Positions 27,595-36,233 of a stretch of DNA of 58,880 bases are shown here, piece after piece. How positions within the stretch are numbered: position 1 is the first letter of the stretch; every line of letters begins with the position of its first letter. This stretch comes from Nonomuraea wenchangensis. Its GTDB lineage: Bacteria > Actinomycetota > Actinomycetes > Streptosporangiales > Streptosporangiaceae. The notes under the pieces were generated by a model, which made no database searches, was not told the origin of the DNA, and saw only the letters and a program-made list of their open reading frames with translations. The stretch lies in contig NZ_FOHX01000029.1 in the NCBI RefSeq assembly GCF_900111685.1, forward strand, positions 1 to 58,880. The letters are read 5' to 3'. Both the position numbers and the translations under genes were made by a program.

Positions 27595-28217
27595 AGATCA
27601 CTCTCACCGAGTTCGTCACGCTCGACGGGGTCAGCCAGGGACCCGGCTCGCCGGACGAGGACACCAGCGACGGATTCATCCGTGGCGGCTGGCTCGTCCC
27701 CCACCTGGACGGGACGTTCGTCCAGCGCGCCTCCGACTGGCTCGACCTCGCCGACGGCCTGCTGCTCGGCCGACGGACCTACGAGGCGTTCGCACGCGAC
27801 TGGCCGAAGATCACCGATCCTGCCGACCCCTTCGCCGAGCGGATGAACACCCTGCCGAAGTACGTCGTGACGAACACCCTCACCGAAGGGGCCTGGAACC
27901 CCGCGATCATCCTCAAGGGCGACCCGGTCCACGCGGTCACCGAACTCAAGGCACAGCCAGGCCGGGAACTCCAGATCCACGGCAGCGCCCGCCTGGGCGA
28001 CTCACTGCTGTCGGCGGGCCTGATCGACACGCTCCGCCTCGTGGTCGCCCCCGCCGTCCTCCGGACCGGCCGACGGCTACTGACCGGCGCAGGCACCCCG
28101 TCCGGCCTCCACCTGCTCCATCACGAGGCCACGCCGAACGGCCTGCTGCTGCTCGAATACGAGGTGACCGGCCAAGCACGCCAAGGCGAATACGAGGGCG
28201 TCACCGCCTTCACATAA
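27591..28217 (+). CDS. Dihydrofolate reductase/RibD C-terminal-family protein
   Basis: The 208-residue protein starts at ATG 27591. It begins MKITLTEFVTLDGVSQGPGS, the DHFR-like first strand, followed by LADGLLLGRRTYEAFARDW (residues ~62-80) and LQIHGSARLGDSLLSAGLID (~125-144), which match RibD_C proteins. These use NADPH in the riboflavin reductase fold. Stand-alone copies beside ArsR and SRPBCC genes are usually of unknown substrate. The end carries no terminator I can identify, and gene debris follows. Confidence 0.87.
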   Translation: MKITLTEFVTLDGVSQGPGSPDEDTSDGFIRGGWLVPHLDGTFVQRASDWLDLADGLLLGRRTYEAFARDWPKITDPADPFAERMNTLPKYVVTNTLTEGAWNPAIILKGDPVHAVTELKAQPGRELQIHGSARLGDSLLSAGLIDTLRLVVAPAVLRTGRRLLTGAGTPSGLHLLHHEATPNGLLLLEYEVTGQARQGEYEGVTAFT

Positions 28218-28300
28218 GCAGCGCTACCGGGAGCTCGGCAGCCTGATCCTGTCCGGTGTGCGCTAGGCCTCTGGCCTCGGCCTCGACCCTTCCGAATGCG

Positions 28301-28490
28301 TCAAGCAGGGCTGGGATGCTTTGCCCAGGCGGTGCTGATCCTGCGAATTGCCCGGTCGCGCACCGGGCGCTGACCCCCGGGATCCACACCGGCGGCGCGT
28401 ACCGCCTCATCCAGGGCCTGGCGCGAGCCGCCCAGCCGGCGCAGCAGCGTGCTGCGGGAAACATCAGCAGGGCGTTGGCTGCCGCATCGC
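28301..28490 (-). pseudogene. TetR-family regulator remnant
   Basis: On the minus strand one frame gives GDAAANALL and, after a shift near 28466, an overlapping frame gives ADVSRSTLLRRLGGSRQALD, then EAVRAAGVDPGGQRPVRDRA, ending at the TGA at 28301. This is the N-terminal DNA-binding part seen in some actinobacterial TetR-type proteins. The core of the gene is missing. The remainder of the 312-base gap between 28217 and 28530 has no other gene. Confidence 0.4.
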
Positions 28491-28529
28491 CTCAGTGCGC
28501 AGCTAGCGTGGTCGAAGCCAGCGCAATTA

Positions 28530-29618
28530 CTACCGGAACCCCTTCAGCTCGTCGGCGACCAGCTTGACCACCAGGTCGTCCAGGGCCAGCACGGCGTACT
28601 CCGAGACGTGATGGTCGGTCTTGTCGCCCGGCGAGACGCTGTCGGCCCCGTACGTGAGGAAGGTGAAGCGGCCCATGGTGAGCTGGGCGAGCTGGCGGTA
28701 GATGTACTCGCCCTGGTCGTCCAGGCCCGACGAGGCGATCGGCTCGATCTTGATGCCGCGTGCTGCGGCCCGGCGGGCCTCGGCCAGGTAGTCCGGCCCG
28801 TCGTAGTCGAGGTGCGGCGGGGCGTCGGCGATGAGGAAGACCAGCTTGACCGCGTCCTCGCGCCAGGCCGGCTTGGCCAGCGCCTCGGCGAGCGCCGCGT
28901 TCAGGTCCTCGGGAGTGTCGCCGCCGCCTTCGGCCCGCACCGCGGTGAGCTGCTCGCGGAACGTTCCCACGTCGGCGGTGAAGTCGGTGGTCCTGGTGAC
29001 GTACTCGTCGCCCTTGTCGCGGTAGAGCGTCATGCCGAGCTCCAGTTCGGGCGCCGCCGACAGCTTGGCGATGCGTGCGGCGACCGAGTCGACACTGGCG
29101 GTGAGGCGGCCGATCTCGTCGCCCATCGAGCCGGTGGTGTCGATAAGGAACAGCACCTGCAGCTTGGCCCGGCCCTGCGGAGCGGTGACGGGCAGCTTGA
29201 CCTTGGGCGCCTGGCCGGTGGCCGCGGCGGTGGCTCCGCCGTACGAGACGGTGATCCGGCCGTCACCGAAGATCAGCGCGCGCCCGTCGGCGTAGGTGCG
29301 CGCCTGCTGATCCCCAGCCCGTACGGTGGCGCCGAACAGCGGCCGGCCGCGCCGGTCCGTCACGGTCACGATCCTGCGCCCGCTGACATCGGCGTCGCGC
29401 ACCTCCTGGCCGCTGTCGGTGAACTTCTTGCGGTAGTCCAGGTAGGCGGTGAAGGCGGCGTTGTCGTCGACGCTGCCCGCGCGTAACCCCGGCTGCGCCT
29501 GGGCTTCGGACCCCCGTTCGGGCGCGCCGGAGGCGATCGTGCCTGTTGCGCCGCAGGCGGCTGTCAGGAGGACGGCGGACAGCGGCAGGGCGGCGAGAAG
29601 TACACGGTGACGTGTCAT
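28530..29618 (-). CDS. von Willebrand factor A domain lipoprotein
   Basis: The 362-residue product starts at ATG 29618, with GGAA about eight bases upstream; the longer frame to 29690 is not needed. The N-terminus is a lipoprotein signal (LLAALPLSAVLLTAACGATG), with the modified cysteine near residue 22. A vWA domain occupies about 155-350. Its metal-ion-dependent adhesion motif is FLIDTTGSMGDE (~157-168), with further conserved LVFLIADAPPHLDYDG near 270. Such proteins are usually surface-exposed and bind proteins through the MIDAS metal. A repeated beta domain precedes it (residues ~70-140). No neighbouring gene indicates its partner. Confidence 0.82.
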   Translation of the reverse strand: MTRHRVLLAALPLSAVLLTAACGATGTIASGAPERGSEAQAQPGLRAGSVDDNAAFTAYLDYRKKFTDSGQEVRDADVSGRRIVTVTDRRGRPLFGATVRAGDQQARTYADGRALIFGDGRITVSYGGATAAATGQAPKVKLPVTAPQGRAKLQVLFLIDTTGSMGDEIGRLTASVDSVAARIAKLSAAPELELGMTLYRDKGDEYVTRTTDFTADVGTFREQLTAVRAEGGGDTPEDLNAALAEALAKPAWREDAVKLVFLIADAPPHLDYDGPDYLAEARRAAARGIKIEPIASSGLDDQGEYIYRQLAQLTMGRFTFLTYGADSVSPGDKTDHHVSEYAVLALDDLVVKLVADELKGFR

Positions 29619-29765
29619 GATTTTTCCGACGGAAGGATCGGTGAGGACGTTCGGGCCCGGGCCACATGGTGACCGGGCCGTGCCCGACATGTGACCTCCC
29701 GAGCGAGCCCACTCAGCGGGCGGCGCACATCCCCTGACGCGTGGCGGACGCCGAGTCCCGCGGGA

Positions 29766-30626
29766 TCATCGTGCCAGCCTCCCCAGCAGCACGGACGCCG
29801 CCGTGATGCCGATCGCCGTGGCCGCGAACAGCACCGCGAAGTCCAGCGGCAGGTGCGAGGGCACGCCGAGCAGCAGTCCGCGCAGCGCGTCGACCTGGTA
29901 GCTGAGCGGGTTGACGGCGCTGACGTACTGCAGCCAGGCCGGCATGGCCGTGGTCGGGTAGAGCGCGTTGGACGCGAAGAACAGCGGCATCGTGATCGCC
30001 TGCCCGATGCCCATCAGCCGGTCGCGGGTCAGGACGATCCCGGCGATCGTCACCGACAGGCAGGAGAAGAACGCCGAGCCGAGCAGCACGGCCACGATCA
30101 CGCCGGCCAGGCGCAGCGGGTTCCAGGTCATGCTCACGCCCAGGAGCGCGGCGATGACCATGACGACCACCGCCTGGATCATCGCCTTCACCCCGGCGGC
30201 GAAGGCCTTGCCGGTGACCAGCGCGGCTCGCGGGGTCGGCGTGACCAGGAGCTTGGTCAGGACCCCCGAGTCGCGCTCCCAGATGATCTGGATGCCGTAG
30301 AAGATGGCGATGAACATCGTGGACTGCGCGATGATCCCGGGGGCCAGATAGTCCAGGTACGGGATGCCGTCGCTCGGGATCAGCTTGATGCGGGTGAAGG
30401 TCTCACCGAAGATCAGCAGCCACAGGGCGGGCTGGATCGCGCGGGTGTACAGCTCGGTGCGGTCGTGGCGCAGCTTCTGCAGCTCCACGACGCACATGGC
30501 GGCGACCCTGGCGGGCAGCACGCGCCACCCCGTACGGGCGCGCGGCGGAACGAGCAGCAGGTCGAGGCCGCCCGCGCCGGTGCTGTCAGCCGACGCGGGA
30601 GGCGGTGTTGCGGGTGCGGCGGACAT
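29766..30626 (-). CDS. ABC-2-type transporter permease (DrrB-like)
   Basis: The 286-residue membrane protein starts at ATG 30626, with GGGGAG eight bases upstream, inside the end of the ATPase gene (41-base overlap). It has about six hydrophobic segments, for example YLAPGIIAQSTMFIAIFYGI, KAMIQAVVVMVIAALLGV and AVLFAATAIGITAASVLLG. The loop WERDSGVLTKLLVTPTPRAA is the signature of daunorubicin-resistance-type ABC-2 permeases. It works with the ATPase encoded upstream, and exports an unknown drug or metabolite. The long reading frame back to 30710 is not the true start. Confidence 0.88.
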   Translation of the reverse strand: MSAAPATPPPASADSTGAGGLDLLLVPPRARTGWRVLPARVAAMCVVELQKLRHDRTELYTRAIQPALWLLIFGETFTRIKLIPSDGIPYLDYLAPGIIAQSTMFIAIFYGIQIIWERDSGVLTKLLVTPTPRAALVTGKAFAAGVKAMIQAVVVMVIAALLGVSMTWNPLRLAGVIVAVLLGSAFFSCLSVTIAGIVLTRDRLMGIGQAITMPLFFASNALYPTTAMPAWLQYVSAVNPLSYQVDALRGLLLGVPSHLPLDFAVLFAATAIGITAASVLLGRLAR

Positions 30627-31425
30627 CGCGGAACTCCCCTCCCTCTTCGTCGAGGCCGCTTCCGGCGACGTCGCGGAACACGTCCTCCAGTGTCGGGACC
30701 GAGCCGTCACCGCGCCGCTCGCGCAGATCGGCGATGAGCCGCTCCGGGGTGCCGAGAGCTCGTACGCGTCCCTTGTGCATGAGCGCGACCCGGTCGCAGT
30801 ACTGTTCGGCCTCGTCCATGTAGTGCGTGGTGACCAGCACGGTCATCCCGGTGGCGGCGCGCACCGCCATGATGTGCTCCCAGACGCTGGTGCGGGCGAT
30901 GGGGTCGAGCCCGATCGTCGGCTCGTCCAGCATGAGCAGGCGGGGCGCGCTGACCAGAGCCTGGGCGAGTTCGAGGCGGCGCACCATGCCGCCGGAGTAA
31001 GTGCCGGCCATCCGGTCGGCGGCGTCGGCCAGCCCGACGGCCTCCAGCGCCTGGCCGACCCGGCCCGCGCGCTCGCGCCGGGGGACGTCGAACACGCGGG
31101 CGAACAGGGAGACGTTCTCCCGGCCTGTGAGGCTCGCGTCCGCCGACAGTTGCTGGGGCACGTAGCCGAGCAGGCGGCGCACCGCCATCTTCTCGGTGGC
31201 CGCGTCGTGTCCGAAGACCCGCACCATCCCGGACGGGACGGGCAGCAGCGTGGTCACGCACCGGATCGCGGTGGTTTTGCCCGCCCCGTTGGGGCCGAGC
31301 AGGCCGAACACCTCTCCGGCGGTGACCGTCAGGTCGACGCCGTCGACGGCCCTGGTCTGGCCGAACGAATAGCGCAGGCCGGTGCAGGTGACCGCGTCAC
31401 CTGTCGTCGGCGTACCGTCCCTCAT
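30586..31425 (-). CDS. ABC transporter ATP-binding protein (DrrA-like)
   Basis: The 279-residue ATPase has Walker A GLLGPNGAGKTTAIR (residues ~42-56), Q-loop GYVPQQLS (~86), signature YSGGMVRRLELAQAL (~143-157), and Walker B LLMLDEPTIGLDPIA (~163-177). The H-loop is TTHYMDEAEQ. Together with the downstream permease it forms an ABC-2 exporter. Expression is probably set by the MarR regulator immediately upstream, whose stop overlaps this ATG by four bases. The C-terminal tail LEDVFRDVAGSG is typical of DrrA-like exporters. Confidence 0.92.
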   Translation of the reverse strand: MRDGTPTTGDAVTCTGLRYSFGQTRAVDGVDLTVTAGEVFGLLGPNGAGKTTAIRCVTTLLPVPSGMVRVFGHDAATEKMAVRRLLGYVPQQLSADASLTGRENVSLFARVFDVPRRERAGRVGQALEAVGLADAADRMAGTYSGGMVRRLELAQALVSAPRLLMLDEPTIGLDPIARTSVWEHIMAVRAATGMTVLVTTHYMDEAEQYCDRVALMHKGRVRALGTPERLIADLRERRGDGSVPTLEDVFRDVAGSGLDEEGGEFRDVRRTRNTASRVG

Positions 31426-31877
31426 GCCGTCCCCACCTCCTCGTGCAGGCCCTCGGCGAGCCTGCGCAGCGCCGGGAGCGCGGCGGCCAGCGCGGTCCGG
31501 TCCTCCTCGCTGAGCCGCTCCACCTGCTCGCGGATGAGCGCCGCGCGCCGCTCCTCCCAGGCGCGCAGCCGCGCCTCGGCCTCGGGGGTGGGCAGCAACC
31601 GGGCGGAACGGCGGTCGTCGTGGCCGGTCTCACGGCGCAGCAACCCGGCCGTCGTGAGCTGATTGACCAGCGTGGACACCGAGTTTCCGGCCAGGAAGAG
31701 CTCCCTGGCCGCCGCCGAGACGCCGATGCCGGGGTTGGCGGAGACCAGCCGCAGCAGCTCGACCTGGGCGCCGCGCAACCGCGGCCCGGTCAGCGCGCGG
31801 CGCAGCCTGCGCCGCAGGAGCCGCTGGATACCGGTCAGTACGCCCGCGAGAGCGTCGGGGAGATCCGTGCTGCCCAT
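31422..31877 (-). CDS. MarR-family transcriptional regulator
   Basis: The 151-residue product starts at ATG 31877; a TTG two codons earlier is less likely. The winged helix reads VSAAARELFLAGNSVSTLVN (residues ~53-72), LTTAGLLRRETGHDDRRSAR, then LLPTPEAEAR. Flanking helices form the dimerisation region. It probably represses its own operon (marR, ATPase, permease), because the operator and promoter lie just upstream. Typical MarR ligands are drugs or phenolic compounds, which would fit an export system. Confidence 0.9.
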   Translation of the reverse strand: MGSTDLPDALAGVLTGIQRLLRRRLRRALTGPRLRGAQVELLRLVSANPGIGVSAAARELFLAGNSVSTLVNQLTTAGLLRRETGHDDRRSARLLPTPEAEARLRAWEERRAALIREQVERLSEEDRTALAAALPALRRLAEGLHEEVGTA

Positions 31878-31885
31878 ACTCAAAC

Positions 31886-31908
31886 ATTAGCTCTGTTCAC
31901 GAGCTAAT
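31886..31908. promoter_or_regulatory. MarR operator over the promoter of the marR-ABC operon
   Basis: A perfect dyad of ATTAGCTC (31886-31893) and GAGCTAAT (31901-31908) with a seven-base loop. On the minus strand the same bases contain TAATGT as a likely -10, six bases before ATG 31877. The transcript is probably leaderless and the site would block RNA polymerase directly. Confidence 0.65.
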
Positions 31909-31925
31909 GAGAGGTACCCAGTGCA

Positions 31926-32003
31926 GCCGTAGCCGTCGAACCGGGTGATGATCTCCACGGCTTCGCCGGGCCGTAGCGAGACGGTGTCCTTATGGAAGGA
32001 GCG
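31926..32003 (-). pseudogene. Multicopper oxidase C-terminal scrap
   Basis: On the minus strand the frame reads HKDTVSLRPGEAVEIITRF and then DGYG, which is the conserved strand before the last copper ligands of multicopper oxidases. The expected HCH-type ligands that should follow are replaced by unrelated sequence (CTGYLSLAREQS). Only about 25 residues remain, so no activity is possible. Confidence 0.45.
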
Positions 32004-32035
32004 TGCATGCCTCGGCGTTGAACAAAGGGAGGTCA

Positions 32036-32293
32036 ATGATGCGCCCCACCAGCAGCGTCCAGCGTTCCCGCCCACCTCGCGCGGCCCATGCCGCGAGCCG
32101 TGCCTTTCTGCCGACAGCGCTGCGTCCTGCCTGCCTTCCGCCGCCGAGGCCATTCACCGCCGGCGTGTTCTTCGCCTGGGCGCTCACCAACCTGCCGCAC
32201 TACGACTTCACCCAAGCCTTGATCGGGACCCTCGTCCTTGCGGCGGTGGTCATTCTTGTCGCGGTCGGGATCTGGCGATCCACACGGAGATGA
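32036..32293 (+). CDS. Small single-pass membrane protein
   Basis: The 85-residue product starts at ATG 32036, or ATG 32039, with a strong GGGAGG three or six bases upstream. The N-terminal 50 residues are basic and proline-rich. The C-terminus carries one hydrophobic segment, FTQALIGTLVLAAVVILVAV (residues ~60-79), followed by a basic IWRSTRR that would face the cytoplasm. I do not recognise the family. The N-terminal half overlaps the multicopper oxidase scrap on the other strand, so the gene may be a new ORF rather than an old one. Confidence 0.45.
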   Translation: MMRPTSSVQRSRPPRAAHAASRAFLPTALRPACLPPPRPFTAGVFFAWALTNLPHYDFTQALIGTLVLAAVVILVAVGIWRSTRR

Positions 32294-32507
32294 CGGTCTT
32301 CTACTGACGCCCTGCAACCTGTCCTGTCCCATGCGGGTCACCAGCAGGGTGTCGCGCTCTCGCTGGGCTGGCTACGTCGGCCGGACGCAAGGCCAATCGG
32401 ATCAGGCACATATTTCGTGATTGGGCCCTGGTGAGTCCGTCAGTAGGGTGCGCCAGTTCCTGCCCCCCGAAATTCTGGTCACTGACAGTAATCGATAGGT
32501 TGCTCAG

Positions 32508-33554
32508 ATGATCAACCTGGTGGTGGGCGCGGTGCAGCGGCGGCTGCTCGCGTTGATGATCGTCTGCTATCTGCTGGCTGCCGTCGCACCGCGGCCGGGC
32601 GAGGCTCTGCGGGCGATGGCGCTTGGACCGGGTGGTCCGGTCACGGCGCCCATGATCTTGCTGGCTGTGATGTTGTCGACCGCCGGTCTCGGAATACGGG
32701 TACGGGATCTGCGCGCCGTCGTGGGCCGGCCCCTGCGGCTGGCGTCGGGTGTGGCGATGAACGCGCTCCTGCCTGTGGTGCTTCTGCCGGTTGCTGCGAT
32801 GTGCCTGCGGGCCTGGCCCGACTCCGCGGAGGTGGAGTGCCTCGCGGTCGGGCTGCTGCTGGTGCTGGCCATGCCGATCGCCGGCGGTGCGGCGTCATGG
32901 GGGCAGAACGCTGGAGGCAACGTTCCCTTGGTGGTCGCCATGGTCGTGGGCTCGACGCTGCTCAGCCCTGTCACGGTTCCGTGGGGGCTGACCGTGTCCG
33001 CCGCCCTGGTCGGACCAGGGGGCGCCGGTACCCTTGACGACACGGCGCGGCTCGACAGGCTGGCCGGGACAGCGGGCGCGGGCGCGTTCGCGCTGGCCTT
33101 GATCGTGCTGCCCTCTCTGGCCGGGATCCTTGCGCGGGCCATGCTCGGGGAGCGGCGAGCGGCACGCATCGCGCCGGTCGTCAAGCTGGTCAACATCGTG
33201 AACATCCTGCTGCTGTGCTATCTCAACGCCTCCGGCGCGCTCGGGCAGGCGCTGTCGCCCCCCGACCCTGACTTCCTGGCCCTGGCCGTCGGCGTGGCCG
33301 GTGCGGTCTGCTGCCTGTCCTTCCTCGTCGGCAGGTGGATGTCCCGATGGACTAGATGCGACACTCCTGACGGCATCTCCCTCACCTTCGCCACCGGCAT
33401 GAACAACACCAGCGCGGCGGCGGTCCTGGCCACAAGCTGGTTCGCGCACCGTCCGCAGGTCCTCGTGCCGATCCTGGCCTACAGCCTGCTGCAGAAGCTC
33501 GCCGCCAGTCTGTTCGGAACCCAGCCGCCCGCCCGGCCTGCGGCGCTGTCATGA
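32508..33554 (+). CDS. Bile acid:sodium symporter (BASS)-like transporter
   Basis: The 348-residue polytopic protein has eight to ten hydrophobic segments. BASS-type markers are the N-terminal APMILLAVMLSTAGLGIRVRDL (in two parts, residues ~46-67), GLLLVLAMPIAGGAASWGQN (~113-132), LVVAMVVGSTLLSPVTVPWG (~138-157) and the C-terminal ISLTFATGMNNTSAAAVLA (~288-306). These correspond to the discontinuous helices binding sodium and substrate. Substrate is unknown. It starts at ATG 32508, with only a weak AGG about 12 bases upstream. It has no obvious partner gene. Confidence 0.8.
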   Translation: MINLVVGAVQRRLLALMIVCYLLAAVAPRPGEALRAMALGPGGPVTAPMILLAVMLSTAGLGIRVRDLRAVVGRPLRLASGVAMNALLPVVLLPVAAMCLRAWPDSAEVECLAVGLLLVLAMPIAGGAASWGQNAGGNVPLVVAMVVGSTLLSPVTVPWGLTVSAALVGPGGAGTLDDTARLDRLAGTAGAGAFALALIVLPSLAGILARAMLGERRAARIAPVVKLVNIVNILLLCYLNASGALGQALSPPDPDFLALAVGVAGAVCCLSFLVGRWMSRWTRCDTPDGISLTFATGMNNTSAAAVLATSWFAHRPQVLVPILAYSLLQKLAASLFGTQPPARPAALS

Positions 33555-34153
33555 GCCTCCAGCACCAGGCATATCCCTCCACCAGCGCCAGGATCCCCGC
33601 GGTGGGGATCACCAAGATCCCGTCCATGGAGATCGGCCCACTCACGGCCGGCATCGCCGGCACCGGCACGGCGCCCGCCGCGATCGGCACCGCCCCCCAC
33701 CATGTCTTCCGACCGCGAGTAATGCGCCGGCCCGCGGTAGAGGAAGCCACACCGTACATGAGCACAATGAACCCCGCCGCAGCGGTGAAGGAGGCGACCA
33801 CTCAGGCGATCATCACGGAGACCGCGACGAGATGGGCGGCCGCCCGCACGCAGGCGGTCGGGACGGCCCGTCCATGTCCGAGCCGGCCGGGCCAGGGAGG
33901 CTCATCACGCCCCGTTCAACGACGGCGGCGGCTGCTGGGACCGCTCTTCTTATGCGGCCCCACCTTGGCGAGAGGGGGCGAACAGCTGCAGCCCTGTTCG
34001 CGAAGCGGTGGCGGCGCTTGACCTGCAACGAGGCGATACGCGCCGGTCGTACTCGCCGGCACATTCATGCGCGGATGGTAACCAGGCAAAGGTCAGTGTT
34101 CCGTTAACCGCGCCTCATCCCCGCGCTCATCTTAGGCTCCCTAATCTGAGCCG
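33555..34153. other. 600-base region with doubtful ORFs only
   Basis: A minus-strand frame (33382-33801, GTG start, 139 codons) has hydrophobic stretches such as FTAAAGFIVLMYGVASS and GILVIPTAGILALVEGY and could encode a small membrane protein. It overlaps the BASS gene by 173 bases, lacks a ribosome-binding site, and its tail is arginine-rich shadow sequence. The plus-strand frame 33551-34021 has no motif. An inverted repeat lies at 33978-34001. The promoter of the next gene probably lies at 34128-34150. Confidence 0.35.
33978..34001. repeat. Inverted repeat GCGAACAG / CTGTTCGC
   Basis: Perfect eight-base arms (33978-33985 and 33994-34001) with an eight-base spacer, about 155 bases upstream of the lipoprotein gene at 34154. 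It could be an operator or a hairpin. GAAC...GTTC resembles the half-site spacing of LexA-type boxes, but the spacing and core are not canonical. Confidence 0.5.
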
Positions 34154-35287
34154 ATGCGGCTGCTTGTGGTAATGGTCATTGTGCTCGCGGGTGTGGCCTC
34201 CTGCAGCACGACGTCGGGCCCCTCGGCGGTTCCGACCATCCCCGCGAAGCCTCCCTTGAGGGCGCACGACTCTCTAGCGCCTTCCGCCGCCGCGCTGGAC
34301 GTCTACGCCCACGATCGTCCCGGCCTGCTGAGCCCAGGGGTGGCGCACGTTCCCGCGCGGGTGTACGTGCCCAACAGCCAGGACAACACCGTAGACGTGA
34401 TCGACCCGGCCACGTACAAGATCATCAAAACGTATCGGGTCGGCAGGCGCCCCCAGCACGTCGTCCCCTCCTGGGACCTGAAGACCTTGTGGGTCAACAA
34501 CAACGACGGCAACACACTGACTCCGATCGACACGGCCACCGGCGAACCAGGCAAACCGGTTCACGTCGAAGACCCGTACAACCTGTACTTCAGCCCCGAT
34601 GGCTCGTACGCGCTGGTGATGGCCGAACGGCTCAACCGGCTGGACTTCCGCGACCCGCACACGATGAGACTCGACCACTCCCTGGAGTTGCCCTGCAAAG
34701 GCGTGAACCACGGCGACTTCACCGCCGACGGCAGCGTCTTCCTGGTCAGCTGCGAATTCTCCGGCCAGCTGCTGGCCATCGACTGGCGAGCCGCGAAAGT
34801 TGTCAAGATCATCGACGTGGGAGCGGCGAACATGCCGCAGGACGTGAAGCTCTCCCCTGACGGCACCCTGTTCTATTGCGCGGACATGGCCGCGGGCGGG
34901 CTGTGGCTCGTGGACGCCCGCACCCTGGCCAAGGTCGGCTTCCTGCGCACGGGCAAGGGGGCGCACGGCCTGTACGTCAGCCGCGACTCCCGCGTCCTGT
35001 ACGTGTCCAACCGGGGCGAGGGATCGGTCTCCGTGGTCTCCTTCGCCACCCGCAAGAAGATCGCCAAGTGGCGGCTCCCCGGCGGCGGGTCACCCGACAT
35101 GGGCGGCGTCTCGGCCGACGGCAGGCAGCTTTGGCTGAGCGGCCGCTACCACAGGGCCGTCTACGTGATCTCCACCTCGACCGGCAAGCTCCTTCGCAAG
35201 ATCAAGGTGGGCGCCGGGCCGCACGGCCTGTGCGTCTACCCCCAGCCAGGACGCTACTCCCTGGGCCACACCGGAGTGTTCCGATGA
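34154..35287 (+). CDS. YVTN-type beta-propeller lipoprotein
   Basis: The 377-residue product starts at ATG 34154. The lipoprotein signal is LLVVMVIVLAGVASCS, with the modified cysteine at residue 17. The rest is a seven-bladed propeller made of repeats such as RVYVPNSQDNTVDVIDPATY (residues ~69-88), LYFSPDGSYALVMAERLNRL, VKLSPDGTLFYCADMAAGG, LYVSRDSRVLYVSNRGEGSV and GVSADGRQLWLSGRYHRAVY. Such proteins act as extracellular scaffolds. It overlaps the following deacetylase-like gene by ATGA, so the two are made together and may interact at the cell surface. Confidence 0.85.
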   Translation: MRLLVVMVIVLAGVASCSTTSGPSAVPTIPAKPPLRAHDSLAPSAAALDVYAHDRPGLLSPGVAHVPARVYVPNSQDNTVDVIDPATYKIIKTYRVGRRPQHVVPSWDLKTLWVNNNDGNTLTPIDTATGEPGKPVHVEDPYNLYFSPDGSYALVMAERLNRLDFRDPHTMRLDHSLELPCKGVNHGDFTADGSVFLVSCEFSGQLLAIDWRAAKVVKIIDVGAANMPQDVKLSPDGTLFYCADMAAGGLWLVDARTLAKVGFLRTGKGAHGLYVSRDSRVLYVSNRGEGSVSVVSFATRKKIAKWRLPGGGSPDMGGVSADGRQLWLSGRYHRAVYVISTSTGKLLRKIKVGAGPHGLCVYPQPGRYSLGHTGVFR

Positions 35288-36027
35288 TCGGACGACGCCG
35301 TTTCCTGGCCGCCGCCGGCGCACTGACCGCTTCTGCCTGTGCACCCCCACCACCACCATCCCGCAGCGCGGCCCCGGTAGGCACGGCAACACCGACTCCC
35401 TCCCCCTCGGTGGCGGCGACATCGCGGCGGCTGCCGCAGGAGGTCGTCCACGGTTCCCGCAGCCGTCCCCTGGTGGCGCTGACCTTCCACGGTGCCGGAG
35501 CACCCCGGCTGGCCGAGCAGGTCCTGACCACGATCGAGCGGGAGGAAGCACACGCGACGGTCCTGGCCGTCGGCACCTGGCTGACCCCGTCGATCGCCGA
35601 CCGCGTCGCCGGCGCCGGACACGACCTGGGCAATCACACCATGCACCACCTCGATATCTCGGCGATGAACGCCCACGACGCCGACCGGGAGATCCGGGAG
35701 TGCGCGGCCCGCCTGCACCACCTGACCGGATCCATCGGCTCCTGGTTCCGCCCCTCCGCCAGCGCGCACGCCACCCCGCTGGTCCGCGCACTCGCGACTC
35801 GGGCGGGTTACCCCACATGCCTGTCCTACGACGTCGACTCGCTCGACTACACAGACCCCGGCGCGGCGGCGATCACCAGCAACATCCTGCACGCCGTACA
35901 GCCCGGCTCCATCGTGAGCCTGCACCTGGGCCACCCCGATACCCTGACCGCTCTGCCGCGTGTTCTGGACGGCCTGCGCCGGCGCGGCCTCAACGCGGTC
36001 ACCGTCAGCCAGTTGCTGGCGGACTGA
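35284..36027 (+). CDS. Tat-exported polysaccharide deacetylase-like protein lacking the catalytic aspartate
   Basis: The 247-residue product starts at ATG 35284. The leader is IGRRRFLAAAGALTASAC: a twin-arginine signal ending in a lipobox, followed by a proline/serine/threonine linker (to ~55). The NodB-like domain spans ~60-245. The first motif, normally TFDDG, reads LTFHGAG, so the catalytic base and metal aspartate are missing. The second motif GNHTMHH (~118-124) keeps both histidines, and the third has FRPSASAH in place of the R-x-P-x-G pattern. It may bind glycan without hydrolysing it. Translation is coupled to the propeller lipoprotein. Confidence 0.8.
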   Translation: MIGRRRFLAAAGALTASACAPPPPPSRSAAPVGTATPTPSPSVAATSRRLPQEVVHGSRSRPLVALTFHGAGAPRLAEQVLTTIEREEAHATVLAVGTWLTPSIADRVAGAGHDLGNHTMHHLDISAMNAHDADREIRECAARLHHLTGSIGSWFRPSASAHATPLVRALATRAGYPTCLSYDVDSLDYTDPGAAAITSNILHAVQPGSIVSLHLGHPDTLTALPRVLDGLRRRGLNAVTVSQLLAD

Positions 36028-36233
36028 CCCCCCGCGAGCAGATTCCCCGGGCCAGTGAAGGCCGGCCGGTAAAGCTGGACCCACCCGCCGCCGCCAGCGG
36101 CACTTCCGCAGCCAGCGGCCGCATCCGCTCCGACCGAGCGAAAATCCGTGAAGCGCTCGAGATCGGGCTACCCGACGGACCACTCACCGTTCCGGGCCCT
36201 TTCCTGTGCGACCCCACCATCGACGGCCTGGAC

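Noticed and set aside
33382..33801. Minus-strand membrane-protein-like ORF
   Set aside because: It has some hydrophobic stretches but overlaps the BASS transporter by 173 bases, lacks a ribosome-binding site and ends in arginine-rich shadow text; mentioned only in the regional note.
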